Part shown: positions 14,301 through 26,050 of the stretch, in pieces
How positions within the stretch are numbered: the stretch's first letter is position 1
Layout of the letters: each line of letters opens with the position of its first letter
Assembly (NCBI GenBank): GCA_013397795.1
Contig: VZTJ01005907.1
Span: 972,956-1,036,955, forward strand
Source: Orthonyx spaldingii
Lineage: Eukaryota; Chordata; Aves; Passeriformes; Orthonychidae
Reading direction: 5' to 3'
DNA length: 64,000 nt
Notes under the pieces: generated by a model
Told to the model about the DNA's origin: nothing
The model's database searches: none
The model's input: only the letters and a program-made list of their open reading frames with translations
Made by a program: the position numbers and the translations under genes

Positions 14301-16138
14301 GGCATGTGAGGTGAACTCATCTGCAGAGAATCTGCACAGGGGGTCATAGACTTACGTATGTTTTATAGGCAAAGCAAAGCAAATTCCTGAAATATTTCAC
14401 TGCAAACTGTTTTCCAAAATTTAATGGCAATTGTGAGTCTACTCTAAACCTTCTCAGTGTCTCCACACTGAAATTAGTAGAGATCAATCACACAAATATC
14501 AAATAGGCCCCTTCACTTTTGATTTATAGGTACATTTATGGATTGCATTAGCGCTCTTGACTGCAGAATCAGCAGAGGCTGAATGCTCAGCAGACAATCC
14601 ACCTGACTCATTGCCAAATCCTTTCCAATGTCACATTTTCACATGAGAGCTCTCCCAGCCTTCACCTGTTGTCTGAATATGAGGGATATGTTTTCATCCT
14701 AGACATAAAACTTTACGTTTGATTATGTCATCTGTGTCCAGTTGACCATGCCACCCAGATAATTCTGTATTATTGATCTGTCTTCATTCTTCACAACTCT
14801 TTACACTTTGTTGTATCTCCAAACATCATCATCCATTAGGCAGAGATACACCGTTGTTTCCCCTTTGGAATGTTCATCTGTCCCCACCACAGCTTCTGCA
14901 CACAAGTTTGTTGAGGCAGCACAGTTCTGGTAAATGCAAGATGTACAAATAACAGAGATAAGCTGCCTTCTGTTTGCTCGGCCTGCTTTGTGCTGGGCTG
15001 CAGCCACAGCATTCCACATTGTTCCTGTGTCCTATGGGCTGCGTCAGCCTCCTGGTGAGAGGTACATGTGCTCCTGTGGGCCGGTCATCGAGGAGGAACT
15101 TCCTCTATTTACATAGATGGTACTACCACAAAGCACACAGAGTCAGCACTATGGAGGCATCACAGCCTAGTTTCCAGGGAACAATTTTACATGAAGTGTG
15201 GATCCAACGATCCTTCCTAAACACTTGGATCAGAAGGCTTTAAGAAATGGTACTTTTCTCCACTGAGAAGATAGACCCTCTAACTATATTGATATCTATG
15301 AACAGTTCCTTAGGATAATTCTTCTGAATGCAGGATCAGCATCTAGCACCTGAATTGACAGATAACTGCAGGAACTGAGCACTTTCCTAAAGACTCAGAC
15401 AATTCCACACTCTTGCATATCCTTGGCAGACAGACATTTTTCTTCCCCAGAACTCCGACTGAGTACAAACAGGGAAATCTGGACTGGGAAAATTCAACAG
15501 TATCAATAACTTGAAACAATAGAGTATTAGAATAGAAACGCTAATGAGGTATCAAATATTCCTTCTCTTTTTCACCTTTCTTGCTATTAATTTAATAACA
15601 GTCTTCCTGGAAACTATCAGTATCATAATCTCACAGACAATAGTTTCATACAAACTGCCTCAAGAAAGTATGATACTGGCTTGAAAAATGGCTATATATT
15701 TTTCCCCAAATATTGCTGTAAAGCAGTATGCAGTGGATATTACGCATTTCTGATTTCAAGTTGTGGTAATTTGTTTCTCATTCCTGAGGGTTTGGTTGTA
15801 TAGTGACACCGGTGAGGGTATGGAATGGACAAATATAAAATTTTCTATCCAAGAAAACACTAGACCTAGAAAGCCATGCTGATAACGTTCCTGTATTGAA
15901 ACTTCATGTCTGACTTGCTGTTCTCTCTGGGGACCCCAACAATAATTTAGCTGTTTACTAGGGTTACTTGGGTTAGTATCCTCTTGTACAGAATTGTTTT
16001 CACAGACACTTCCTTGGTAACGAGACATTCTAAGCATGGATTTTGAACTAATTTACAGAACTACAGAAAGACCAAACTACACCAGTATTGCCAGTAAATG
16101 GAATATTTTTGTTGCTTTTCTTTATATGTGAACCCTTG

Positions 16139-16152
16139 GCACCATCTAGTGT
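16139..16152 (-). promoter_or_regulatory. CTCF-like binding motif
   Basis: The reverse complement of this stretch, ACACTAGATGGTGC, agrees with the vertebrate CTCF core consensus CCASYAGRKGGCRS at 12 of 14 positions. The mismatches are the first base and the C after GG. It is a motif match only; occupancy cannot be judged from sequence. Confidence 0.4.
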
Positions 16153-17743
16153 TTGAAAATGCAGACCAACTCAACCACTGAGTACAGAACATCACTACAA
16201 AGAGCTTTCAGCCAAAATAAAAGCTGATGGTGCTCTGAAACATCACCTAATTAATTTCACATAACTGTGTTTTTCCAGTTACAAAATACAAATACAGCAG
16301 ATCAGGATACAGAAAAGACTTTCTATGCTTGTGATTTCCAGTCCCTTGTCTCTCCCATGACGTTGCACTGGAACCTGTAGATCAAGTGAGTGTTAGAAAA
16401 GGACATCTGTGTGTCCACTAGTGGCAAATGCTCAGTACTTTTCATGGAAGTAAGTATGGTGTTAGATAAATCTTCAAGCACAGCCTGGATGGAGAAAATT
16501 ATCTTCTGCTCTAGATTAGAGCTGTTCTGCAGCTCCTGACCCAACCATGACAGCAGCCCTTTGCCTTCCACATTTAGCTGATAATTATCCCTCTTTCTAG
16601 GGATTGATGTTTACCTTCCAGTTTTTGAATGAAGCTTATCAGAAACTGAACCAAAGACACATATAAATGTATGTATTAGTACATGTGCTACTCTGCAAAA
16701 ATCTACCAGCAAAACCTTTCTGTCAACAGTTTGCATTTAATGAGTTTGCTACCAAAGTATTTGTTTTAGTAAGATAAGTAAAGCGTGTATTGTTTTAGCA
16801 TAGAATTCTATGGCTTTTAACAAAGCTGAGACAGCATAGTCTCTGATTTCTGGTACCTCGGGGCCATTACTTGCAGCAGCTGAGTGAAAAGATCTGTGTG
16901 AAATGTACAGTGTGGCTAGCCAAGTGTGAAAGGGAAAAATTGCTGTGACAGCAAATTGCACTTCCTTCTACGTGCTGTGAGAAATGTGGGCAGACAAAAA
17001 AAAAAAAAAATTACATCCCTTTGTCAGTTTATGCCAGGCCAATGAAAGCCAGGGAGAGGAGATACAATTTTTAACTGATAGCTTTGTCTTGTTCTTGTGA
17101 CTCCATGAATGTGACCCAGCTGCTGGTTATTGAGGTATTGCCAGGAACGGCTGGGAAAAGACAATCTGCTATAGATAACTAGAGCTAGAGGCAGAGGATG
17201 TGTGGAAGACAAAGAACAGAGAGGATATTCAGCATTTAAACTAAACTTTATAGATTCTCATACATATAGTGAATTTTGTTATGCATGGGACAGATTATGA
17301 GTGCTTTTCTGGAAAAGTAATCAGCTTGACTAGAGAGTCTGGCCCATCATTAAGGAAATAATTGTGATTGCTTTCCACAGCTGTCAAATAATTTGACACC
17401 TGGCCTAAGGCTGACCTAGTCACTCCCTTGCTGATCAATGGAGAGAGGCAGCACATTCAGGAGATGATTCATACCTCGTCTCTAAGATATTTATTTTGGA
17501 ATGGGGTGAATCCAGGGCTCAAAAGGTAGTTCTTTTCCCAGACTGCAGAAGTGACCAAAAGGGGCTTACACTTGACACCAGTTTTAGATGTTAGGTGGGA
17601 TGAACCATCTACTAATTTGGAGGTGGAAACAAGGCAAGAAGAAGCCCCCTGAAGAAAAGCGTGCCATTAGTGGTGCAAACTCCCTCCTCTGGTCTCTCTT
17701 CAGCACACCGAGATCGAAAGGAATAGGCATTACAGTCTTGAGA

Positions 17744-17781
17744 CCCGTGACCTGAAAGAATGCCCGTGACCTCTAAGAATG
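17744..17781. repeat. two-copy 19-bp tandem duplication
   Basis: CCCGTGACCTGAAAGAATG is followed directly by CCCGTGACCTCTAAGAATG. The two copies differ at two bases, which marks a small and fairly recent tandem duplication in otherwise unremarkable DNA. Confidence 0.8.
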
Positions 17782-18144
17782 CAAACTGACCTGCATGTGC
17801 TTGACATCTCTGTTCCCCACTGCCCTCTGCCCATGGACTCCATTTCCTTTTGTTTCCGTCTGTTTTTATTGTATTGAATGATCTGATGAATGCAAGGATC
17901 ATAAAACCAGTGGCAGGAACAAGTGTTTCTCTGGGACTGATGGCACCCAGGTTCCTGTGCAAACTATTTGACAGCATTATCCTTGAGCTGTGCCTACTTT
18001 GGTTGTGGCTGGTGGATACAGGCCCTGAGGCCCTCTTCCCTCAGAGCTGTCACAACATGACGTGATCTACCCTGTGATCTCCCCTCATCTGTCCCTCAGA
18101 GTCAGCTCAAGACCCTTTATCAGGGCTCATCACAGCCCTGTCTG

Positions 18145-18797
18145 CAAGGAAGCACCCTGGGTTATGTGGGTCACAAGCTGAACATGAGTCACTGTCACGG
18201 CAGGATTACAAAACCATCAATGTTCTGGGAAGTTTTAATAACAGGACCACACATAAGCCAAAGAAGATAATTTCTGAGGTCTCTTTGGCACTGTGTTTTT
18301 CTTCCACAGCCGGAATAGAGAAATCCCATTTTGGGCACTGTGTTTTTAAAATAATGAAAAACTAGAGAGAGCTGAGAGAAAAGTTGACAGGCAGTTCAGA
18401 AACCCTGAGTTCTGAGAAAAGATAGAAGAAATTTAGGCTGAAAAAAGAGGGAACTGAGAAAAGGGAAATTGTAGGAATCTGCTGAGTATGTTTTCAGTTG
18501 TCATGAAGCTGATTCAAGTGGCTTTGTGCCACTGCAGGTACAAAGTTAAGAAATAATTACCTTAGTTTGTAACCAGAGAGGTTTGGATTAGCAATTAGAA
18601 AAAATGTCAGGTTAGAAGAGCAATGAAGTAGCATGAGGGAATGCTGCTTTGATCATTGTAGAATCACCTTAGCTGGCAGCTGTTAAAAAATAAGCATATC
18701 AGGAGTAGCGTGATAGGCATTGTTCTGTGCTGATGCTGGAGAATGGAGTAAATGATGCCAGGACATCCCTTCCAGCTATAGATCTCTAGTCTTGTTA
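18145..18797 (+). mobile_element. old, heavily decayed CR1 LINE 3' region
   Basis: A chain of matches in the right order identifies an ancient CR1: 'GGGTCACAAGCTGAACATGA', then 'TGTTCTGGGAAGTTTTAATA', 'AGAGAGAGCTGAGAGAAAAG', 'GAAAAGATAGAAGAAATTTA', 'TTAGCAATTAGAAAAAATGT' and the terminal 'GACATCCCTTCCAGCTATAG'. These correspond to the CR1 3' half from the 'GTGGATCACAAG' segment to the 'CCCTTCCAGCCCTA' end. Each segment is substantially diverged and some are deleted, so the insertion is much older than the other CR1 copies here. It lies in sense orientation on the plus strand and is non-functional. Segment boundaries are uncertain. Confidence 0.65.
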
Positions 18798-20520
18798 ATG
18801 CTGTCAAAATTCAGGAAAACCTGTATTTACTTTGCTCAGATGGAGTGAGAGCTATACATGACCTTTCCCATCAATTTAACGATGTGCCTACCCTTTTTTT
18901 CCCCCCTAGAGCTGGCATGCCCTGGCTGCCTCTGGATGTGCAAATTGAAGTGGTGGCAGGAAGCCCCTTGTGCCTGACTAGGAACCTGTGAGTACCTGTC
19001 TTGGACAATGGCCATGCTGCCTTTGTCCATCCATTTCTCACTTCTGTCCCAGATCACTGCACTCCTTCTCCTCAGAACAAAGGTAATCTGAGCTGATTCA
19101 GAAGTGTTTACTGCTGCTCTATTTTGTATCGTACACAGATCATGGCATGGGGTTTAATCCCTGTATTACTTTGTCTCGGTAGAGACAGTAGAAACTAAAT
19201 GCAGTTAACCTATTTAAATGTTTGTATCACATGTAGTTTGAAAGTACAGACCAATATAGAATGTAAGGTCCTGTGAAAGATACGTTCCTCACTGAACTGT
19301 GTGTGCCATGTAGGAAGCAGAGGGGCAGGAGTTTATACTTTGTTGTCAAGTGCTTAAGAAGTTTGCCAGCTGCCCAGAAATTTGAAAGACAAAAATTAGC
19401 TATTTCTGTCTAATACAGAAACAGAAGAGTGAGGTGTGGGGGGGAAGTTACTAATGTTGAGTGTCCATTAGTAAGAGAAAGATGCAATGGAGCCTTAAGA
19501 ATGGAATATTTCATATGTTCCAATTTATTTCCTTAACACTGCTCTTTGCTAGAGACACCATGCCTCCAACACAGAATGTATATCTCAGAATCCAGTATTA
19601 AAAAGGATCTCATACCCCACCTCCTGAGGTGTTTATAATTGTCAGTCATCCTGCAGATTTTAGAGCTGATAGGAAAAAGAGAACAGTTTATTGCCTTATT
19701 GTGTCTTGAAGGTTATATGTGCCTACACTCATTAAACAATGACCTTGTCAGATAAGAGCTGAACAAAGGAGGATAACATAGCAGTTCTACCTATCCTGCT
19801 GTATGGTATTTCAAACAGTAAGCTGTAATATTTAATAAACCAAATAAATAGACTTCCAAGTGGCAGGAGAGATAAGTAATGGAATAGCTACAAGTACATC
19901 TGGTAGGATAGTTTCTTCTCTTTCTGTCATCTGCAAGGAATGTTCCCGAGATAATAAACTTAGCATTCAACTGGAAAAATGGTAATTGTTTTCCACTCCT
20001 GTCATCAGGAAACTGAAGAGAGAGCAAAGTACTTAACTCCTTTTATCACAACCACAGATGTCTGTAGCATTCCCCACACCCCTCATACCCCCAGATTGTT
20101 TGCTTTGTGTTTGCATTCAGGGAATTTAACACTTTAGGATAGGTATGTGGACTGTACAGGCAACCTGAATGTTCTGAGTGTAAAAAAATAACACAAATTA
20201 TTACATAGGGTTGACTGTAGCTGCATGTTACATTCTATGCCCTTTATTTCAAGGTGACCACTCAACAAGATTACAGGTGGCAAAAAATTAGGACCGAGAG
20301 GGATGTAGTCAAAGTTCGGGAGTAACTTTCCAGCTGTAACAGTTCAGATTCTGGCAAATTCCATCAAATATTTCAAGGAAAGAAAAAATCCTTCCTGAAG
20401 CACACGGTGCAGAACCACTGAGGCTCAGTTGCCTAATCAGAAGCATCTGTTGTCTTCTTACACACTAAGCAGACTCCAGCTGCTGCTGCAAAAGGGCTTA
20501 GAGTACCTGTAAGTCATTGC
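18798..20520. other. non-coding DNA
   Basis: No exon, RNA gene or recognised repeat is supported in this interval. Confidence 0.5.
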
Positions 20521-21205
20521 AGAATTTTCTGGTTTTTTTCAATTTCATTTCATTTCACTTCTTTCCTCGATTTCTTGTTTCATGAAGAATTTTCATTTCA
20601 TGAAAGGAAATGAAATCTTGAGATTTCCATGAGTATCAATCCTTTACATTTTGGTTCATTTCAGTGCCCTTCATTCCATTCCATTTCAATAATTTAACTT
20701 CTCCTAAGTATTTTCTATTTTTAAAATTTCATTCCATTCCATTCTATTCCATTATATATTCTCTCCTGTCTTTTCATTTCACTTCATTCCTTGTTTTCTC
20801 ATTTAATTTCTTTTCCTGAAATGAAAATTCATGATTTCATGAAAGGACATGAAATGTTGAGATTTTCATGACTGTCATTTCATTAAGGTTCAGGTCATTT
20901 CAGTGCACTTCAGTTCATTCCATTGCATTTAATTGTTTTCACTTCATTTCAGAATTTTCTCTTTTTTCAATTTCATTTAATTACATTCCATTTCCTTTCC
21001 TCTCTTTTTATTTCACTTCATTTATTGATTCTCATTTCATTTTATTAACGAAAAGTCTTTATTTGTATGAAAGGAAGTGATATCTTGAGATTTCTGTGAG
21101 TATCATTTCAATAAGTTTCTGTTCATTTCATTTCACTGCACTCAGTTCATTCCTTCCATTTAATTGGTTTCACTTAATTCCAGGATTTTCCTTTCTTTCA
21201 CACTA
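20521..21205. repeat. ~235-bp-unit minisatellite built from ATTTCA/TTCCATT words
   Basis: Three units and a partial fourth lie head to tail. Anchor A (AGAATTTTCT-like) recurs at 20,521, 20,707, 20,951 and 21,182. Anchor B (TGAAAGGA) recurs at 20,601, 20,840 and 21,068, giving unit lengths of about 228-244 bp; the first unit lacks about 50 bp. Each unit also has a finer texture of CATTTCA, CATTCC and CACTTCA words on a T-rich plus strand. Next to anchor B the first two units carry inverted repeats: 9-bp arms at 20,591-20,599 and 20,607-20,615, and 8-bp arms at 20,834-20,841 and 20,848-20,855. Frames through it are repeat-derived and not genes. Confidence 0.85.
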
Positions 21206-21955
21206 ACTTTTAAACAAGGTTGGAGCTGCAGCTGAGGTGCCCAGCACCATGCATGGCCCTTATCTGAAAGGTGTGGAGGCAGCATTGTTATAAAAAAAAG
21301 GCAAAATTCTAAGGAGAGACAAGGTAAATAATTATCTTAACAATGAGCTTTATTTAAAAAAAAATACAGTGGTCTGACATCATTTCATATGATGTCATTC
21401 TAAATCCTAAAAACCATGTTACAACACTGTAAAGCTGACTGGCATTTAACTATAATGGATCTGTAACACTAAGACAAATTTATTTGAAGAAATATTAGAA
21501 GTGCCAGGACAATTAATGGAGTTACAATGGTCTCTACTCTCTTTCTAAGCCCCAAAGTCTTCCCTGCTGACTTTTTCTCCAAAATAAATGCTAGCAATAA
21601 TAGAGGCTAATATCACCTTACAAAGCTGTAAGATCATATATCATGAGAAATGCGAATTCTTTTCCAATTAAAATAGAAAAAGATTTTCACATTCTCAAAT
21701 GTCTTAGCTTTTGGCATGTGGAGTAAAACCAACTCTTTTTGGAAAATCAAGCATTATCTTATGGAAAACTTATGCTGTTTCAGAGCCTAGGAGCTATGAA
21801 AAGATACTTTAAATCATTGCAACTCTTAAAAACAATAAGTCAACTTACATGTTTTCTAAACCAAATTTAATTAGTTTTCGTAAATATCTCAACAAAAGGA
21901 GTAAGTCTTTCTAGCAAGCCAACATATCATAGCAGAACCCGTGACTGTTTTTCAG

Positions 21956-22100
21956 AGTCTCTCCACTGTAGATGAGAGCAGTGAGTTGAAAAACATTCCA
22001 GAGGTAGAAAAACGTGTTGCAACAGAAAGAATGGCACATGGGAATCCTGCAGCCACAGTGTCAGTGCTATTACAGTGCTGTGTCAGTACTGCCCCATCAG
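21956..22100 (+). other. candidate internal exon (unconfirmed)
   Basis: A 145-base segment lies between an acceptor-like GACTGTTTTTCAG and a donor-like CATCAG|GTAATT. One frame is open across all 48 codons, starting in phase 0 and ending in phase 1, and continues past the donor to 22,180. The predicted peptide, rich in S, E and V (beginning SLSTVDESSEL), is not one I recognise. A frame this short stays open by chance about one time in ten, so the support is the pairing of both splice sites with an open frame. It lies 16 kb left of the CpG island, so a plus-strand exon here would belong to a different transcript from the one starting there. Confidence 0.25.
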
Positions 22101-22993
22101 GTAATTACTACACAAAAATAATAAAAGGTGCCAGGTGTGTTCAAATTACAGATGAATTCTGTGGAACACCTTTACCTTAAAAAAAAATAGAAAGAAATTT
22201 TGAAGATCTTGCAAAATAATAATTTGAAGATCCTTTAAGCTTCTCTAACTCTGCTTCTCGTGCACATGAACGTATTTACTGTCCCTCCTGTGCAAGAGGA
22301 CTCCTCAAGAACATGGGCTTTTTCTGTATGTCTCTTAATCACTTCATTTATTCCTAAGCCCTATAGCCAGAAAGAGTCATTGCATCATCTTGTCATATTC
22401 TGGCATGGTAGAAGCAGCTGAATTTCACTAATCAAGTCACCACTTCCAGGAGAGTTACTTAGCCTGGCTTTTGAAATGGCAAATGCCAAGAGATCCACAG
22501 GCCAGCCTTCTCCAGTTTCCTTGAAACCCTCAAAGTAAACCCAAGGGCTCTGGCCCCCACAAAAGACGGGAGTTTACCTGTGTGTAGTGGGTGGGAAGGA
22601 TTCTCTCAGTGTCCCTCCTCCTGAAGGGAAGCTCTATTTATTGGGACAGGATTTCTTTAACTTACATGCAGAAGCCTGGAATGAAATCTACAGAGTTGGG
22701 TAAGACTACTGAAAATTCAGAGAGAGTGAAAACTCCTTTTCAAACTTTTCAATTTTGACAATATTTACTGCAGATCACAGAAGTCATGTCAGAAAACCAA
22801 GGGGGTTTTTTTCTGCCAGACAATCTCAAACCACACAGCAGTGCTAAATGAATAGAAAATAAAATGAAAAATTTCTGTGTCCTTTTCTTGGCTCACTTCA
22901 TTGTAAAACACATTTCAGCCATATTACAGAAAATCCCCTAAGCAGATTATGAATCTGCCAAATTTTAGGTCCAAGGAAGGGGAAGAAGGTTAA

Positions 22994-23013
22994 GAGAGAT
23001 CTATAGATCTCTC
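22994..23013. repeat. 20-bp perfect palindrome
   Basis: GAGAGATCTATAGATCTCTC equals its own reverse complement, with no spacer, and includes two AGATCT hexamers. Confidence 0.9.
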
Positions 23014-23952
23014 CCATATTAGAGAGAGTTTGATTGCTGCACCAGTAGGTATAAACTTGCTTCAATAGCACCATTATTCTATACCGTGGGAAAAGATGGC
23101 CAAGACAGCCAAAGAGATTTCAAACACATTCAAATTTGAAGGAAAATTTTTTAAAAATCTATTGTCTTTATTTTATGGTGTAATTAATTTCTGCAGTACT
23201 TTGTAAAACACCTTAATTTATCCATGTGAGTTCAGAGCACACATAAAAAAGATCTGACAACTTTGTAACCATTCTGCAAACAAAGTTTAAACACTAGTAG
23301 GAATTAACATCTTCCTGACAATAAGAGAACTGTGCTGCTGGCTACACATTAAAGCAGAAATTTTGTTCTCATGTGAACTAAGGCATGACAGAGCCTGGTC
23401 CTGAATCAGTTCATTCCTTTCTGCTCTGCATGTGCAGAAGTCATAAAGAGGAGCACTTTGATAATTGAACACTTGATAAAGAGGCAAGTCTGTTCTAAGA
23501 TATCTCTTACATTTGTAAGGGAAAAGAATAATAGAAAGAAACCAATGTTATGGAAAGACAAGTAAGGTTATACAGAAATCCACATTATTGCTATTAAATA
23601 AAAATAATATTTAAACTTATTGAGACATGAAACCACATAAATATTGGAGTTGGGGGAATGGCATTCCACTACCCCAAAAGAGTTACAGAGATTTGGGAAC
23701 ACAACAGAACAGTTGTGAAAGTTCATATCTAAACTTGCTAACTTGATAGTGTCCATCACAAATATACATCAAGTATAGGGAGGAGAAAAAAGAAATCCAT
23801 TATTCCTGGTTTTTGAAAAAATTATGAGAGCTCTGCTGTGACACAATCTGTTAACTATGAGCATTTGCTACCTTTAAACCAGAATAAGATGCTAATGCAA
23901 TCCACCCAGAAACTCAGCTAACAACCTTCCAGCAACTCACTACCAAAATTGG

Positions 23953-24077
23953 AAAAAACCCAAACCAAACCAAACAAAAAAAACCCCAAACAAACAAAAC
24001 AAACAAACAAACAAACAAAACAACAACAACAACAAAAAAAAAAAAACCAAAAAAACAACAACCAAAAAAAAAAAAAA
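23953..24077. repeat. A-rich low-complexity tract with CAAA and CAA repeats
   Basis: About 125 bases consist almost wholly of A with spaced C: CCAAA, then CAAA repeats, then CAA repeats, then two A runs ending in a short AGAGAG. It has almost no T. The minus-strand frame through it is all F, V, C and G and is an artefact of composition. It could derive from an expanded poly-A tail, but no element body is recognisable beside it. Confidence 0.9.
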
Positions 24078-25974
24078 GAGAGAAGGTAGAGTTAAACTGA
24101 AACACTGACAAAACTAAATGAGTTCCCAGTAATATGAAAAAAGAGCACCAAAGTGATATTCCAGATGGAGATTATTTGGAGTTACAGCAGTGAACAGTGT
24201 AAAATTAAAGAAATGGTAATGAAGAATGAAAATCAATCTGACTATTAAACAGAAGGGATAGGAAACAGTGCCACTGAGAGATGGGTGTATTAGTCAGCAG
24301 CGTGAAACGGGATATCTTTGCAAGAGATTGGCTCCGGAGCTGACAATCTCGCAACAGGTCAATTCTTTTGAAAGCAAAACCAGCAACTCCTGTTAAATAC
24401 CAGATCATCTGTAGTGAGTGATGAGAACGACTTGCCCATGCACTATTACTTGACAACAGGGAACAGAGAATGGGTGAAATAATTGTCTCCATCCTTCCTT
24501 TGCTCCATAGGCTGGCTTTGCAGTACTGACTCTGGAAGGCTCCTGCTCTAGCAGTGGAGGCTGATAGAGGACCCCATGCCTCAGGGAGATGGATGCTGCA
24601 GCACCTTTGCACCTTTGCACCTGAGCCCTGAAGCTCAGTGACAGGATCCAGTGTGCATTCACCAATTTCCTCTTCACTCTTAAAGGTGCTGGGTTATGAA
24701 GGTATCTGGGGTGAGACAGTTTGAAAGGGGTTCCCTGCTGCCATCACAACTACAAGTCAAGGTCTCCTCCCACTGGGAGAGCAGCAGCAGCTGGGAAGAG
24801 TATCCCAGGCACTGACCTGCCATACTCAAAGGCATCAAGGTATTTGAATATTTCTTAAGGCTGGAAGAGTTCATTATAAATGTATTTTATTTCAAAGTGA
24901 TGTTAGGCTACAGATAACATTCACACTTACAGGCTTCTGCACAGCTCAGTTTCCAGTTTGCTCTCACCTTTATCCAGTATCTTTATCAGAGACCACCTCC
25001 ACCTTGCACTGCTCCGACTGGGTTCTCTACTGCACTCACAGACAGCCCTTGGCCATATTAAATATTTAACCTGGGGAGTGGGAGAATCTTCTCCCTGCTA
25101 AGGACTGAAAGCCTCCTGAGCACCTTTGACAGGTCACAACTTGACACACATTTTTACATTATCCAATAATAACCAGAAAAATAAATAAAACGTGTTGGCA
25201 AGCAGCCTGAAATAAATTCACAAGTCACATTGAGGCTTGACTCCTATCTCACCATCCCTTGTTGTTTCTTTCTCTCTCCCTCTGCATTTTAAAATCTTAT
25301 TCTTCCTCAAAGCATCCATTTAAGGCTGAGATCAGGGAGTAAAAGCCATAGACCTCAAATGCCTTCTTCTCTCCCATTGTCTAGAGATGCACAGCAACAG
25401 CTGGGAAGGCCCTTGTCCTTCTGGACCCAACCACATCCTGAACTCCAGTATTCGGCCTCTGCTATTTCTGTATCAGCTTCCATTTGCCTGGCCCATTGCT
25501 GTTGTTTGCCACTTCTCTTTTAGTTCATTCACCCACTTTTCACTCTTCCTGTGCATCCTGGTTTCCACTCCTACCCTCCTCTCTCCAGCTTTCTTCCTAC
25601 AGAGTTGTTCCTTCCTTTGTCCACCTTCTTAAGCCTCCATGTCTCACCACATCAACCTCTAACATTCAACACCAATATCTTCTAAAACAGAGTGTTTTGA
25701 CCTCTCCCTTCATGGTCATGTACACACACCCATTATGTGACTCTTATATATTAAATATATGCTTAACATAGAAGTAGATGGTTAGTTATCTTCCTTCATC
25801 AGGTTGAGTGGAGAGATCATTTATTCACACAGATCTCTGGAAAGGATGTGTATTGGAGCAGTGGTTGGTTCCCTACTCTGTTGCTTGGTACTATGTTCAG
25901 GATCATCCATGGAAGAAGGGACAAATTAGACCAGTTCTGTCCCACAGGTAAAAGCAGCAAAGAGTAATAAAAGC
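24078..25974. other. non-coding DNA with a pyrimidine-rich stretch
   Basis: No gene is supported. The interval 24,290-24,440 keeps several CpG dinucleotides in CpG-poor surroundings, and 24,600-24,622 has a short CACCTTTG direct repeat. From about 25,480 to 25,640 the plus strand is strongly enriched in C and T, which keeps two overlapping frames open without any coding signal. Confidence 0.5.
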
Positions 25975-26050
25975 AAAAATAAATAAAAAAAAAAAAAAAG
26001 AGAGAGAGAGAAAGAAATCCAAATCAACCAACCCACCAACAAAACAAAAC
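25975..26050. repeat. poly-A and GA simple repeat
   Basis: AATAAA words run into an A tract of about 15 bases (25,985-25,999), then AG repeats to about 26,010, then an A/C-rich part with CCAA words. This is a simple-sequence block with nothing else identifiable. Confidence 0.85.

Larger units (their letters stand above)
11346..18144. other. non-coding DNA
   Basis: No gene could be supported. The stretch holds a poly-A run at about 16,997-17,011, a CTCF-like motif at 16,139-16,152 and a 19-bp tandem duplication near 17,744, each listed elsewhere. Around 14,940-15,115 a less AT-rich stretch has overlapping open frames, but they match nothing known and lack a convincing pair of splice sites. 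Confidence 0.5.
21206..23952. other. non-coding DNA with one possible exon
   Basis: AT-rich sequence holding a splice-bounded open stretch at 21,956-22,100 and a 20-bp perfect palindrome at 22,994-23,013, both listed separately. The 22,440-22,640 segment is less AT-rich but unrecognised. Confidence 0.5.

Noticed and set aside
17612..17977. 121-codon minus-strand frame
   Set aside because: No known domain, it overlaps the 19-bp tandem duplication, and there is no exon-type boundary.
24205..24612. 135-codon minus-strand frame considered as an endogenous viral or retroelement gene
   Set aside because: No reverse transcriptase, capsid or integrase motif is visible, and no LTR or target-site pair was found around it.
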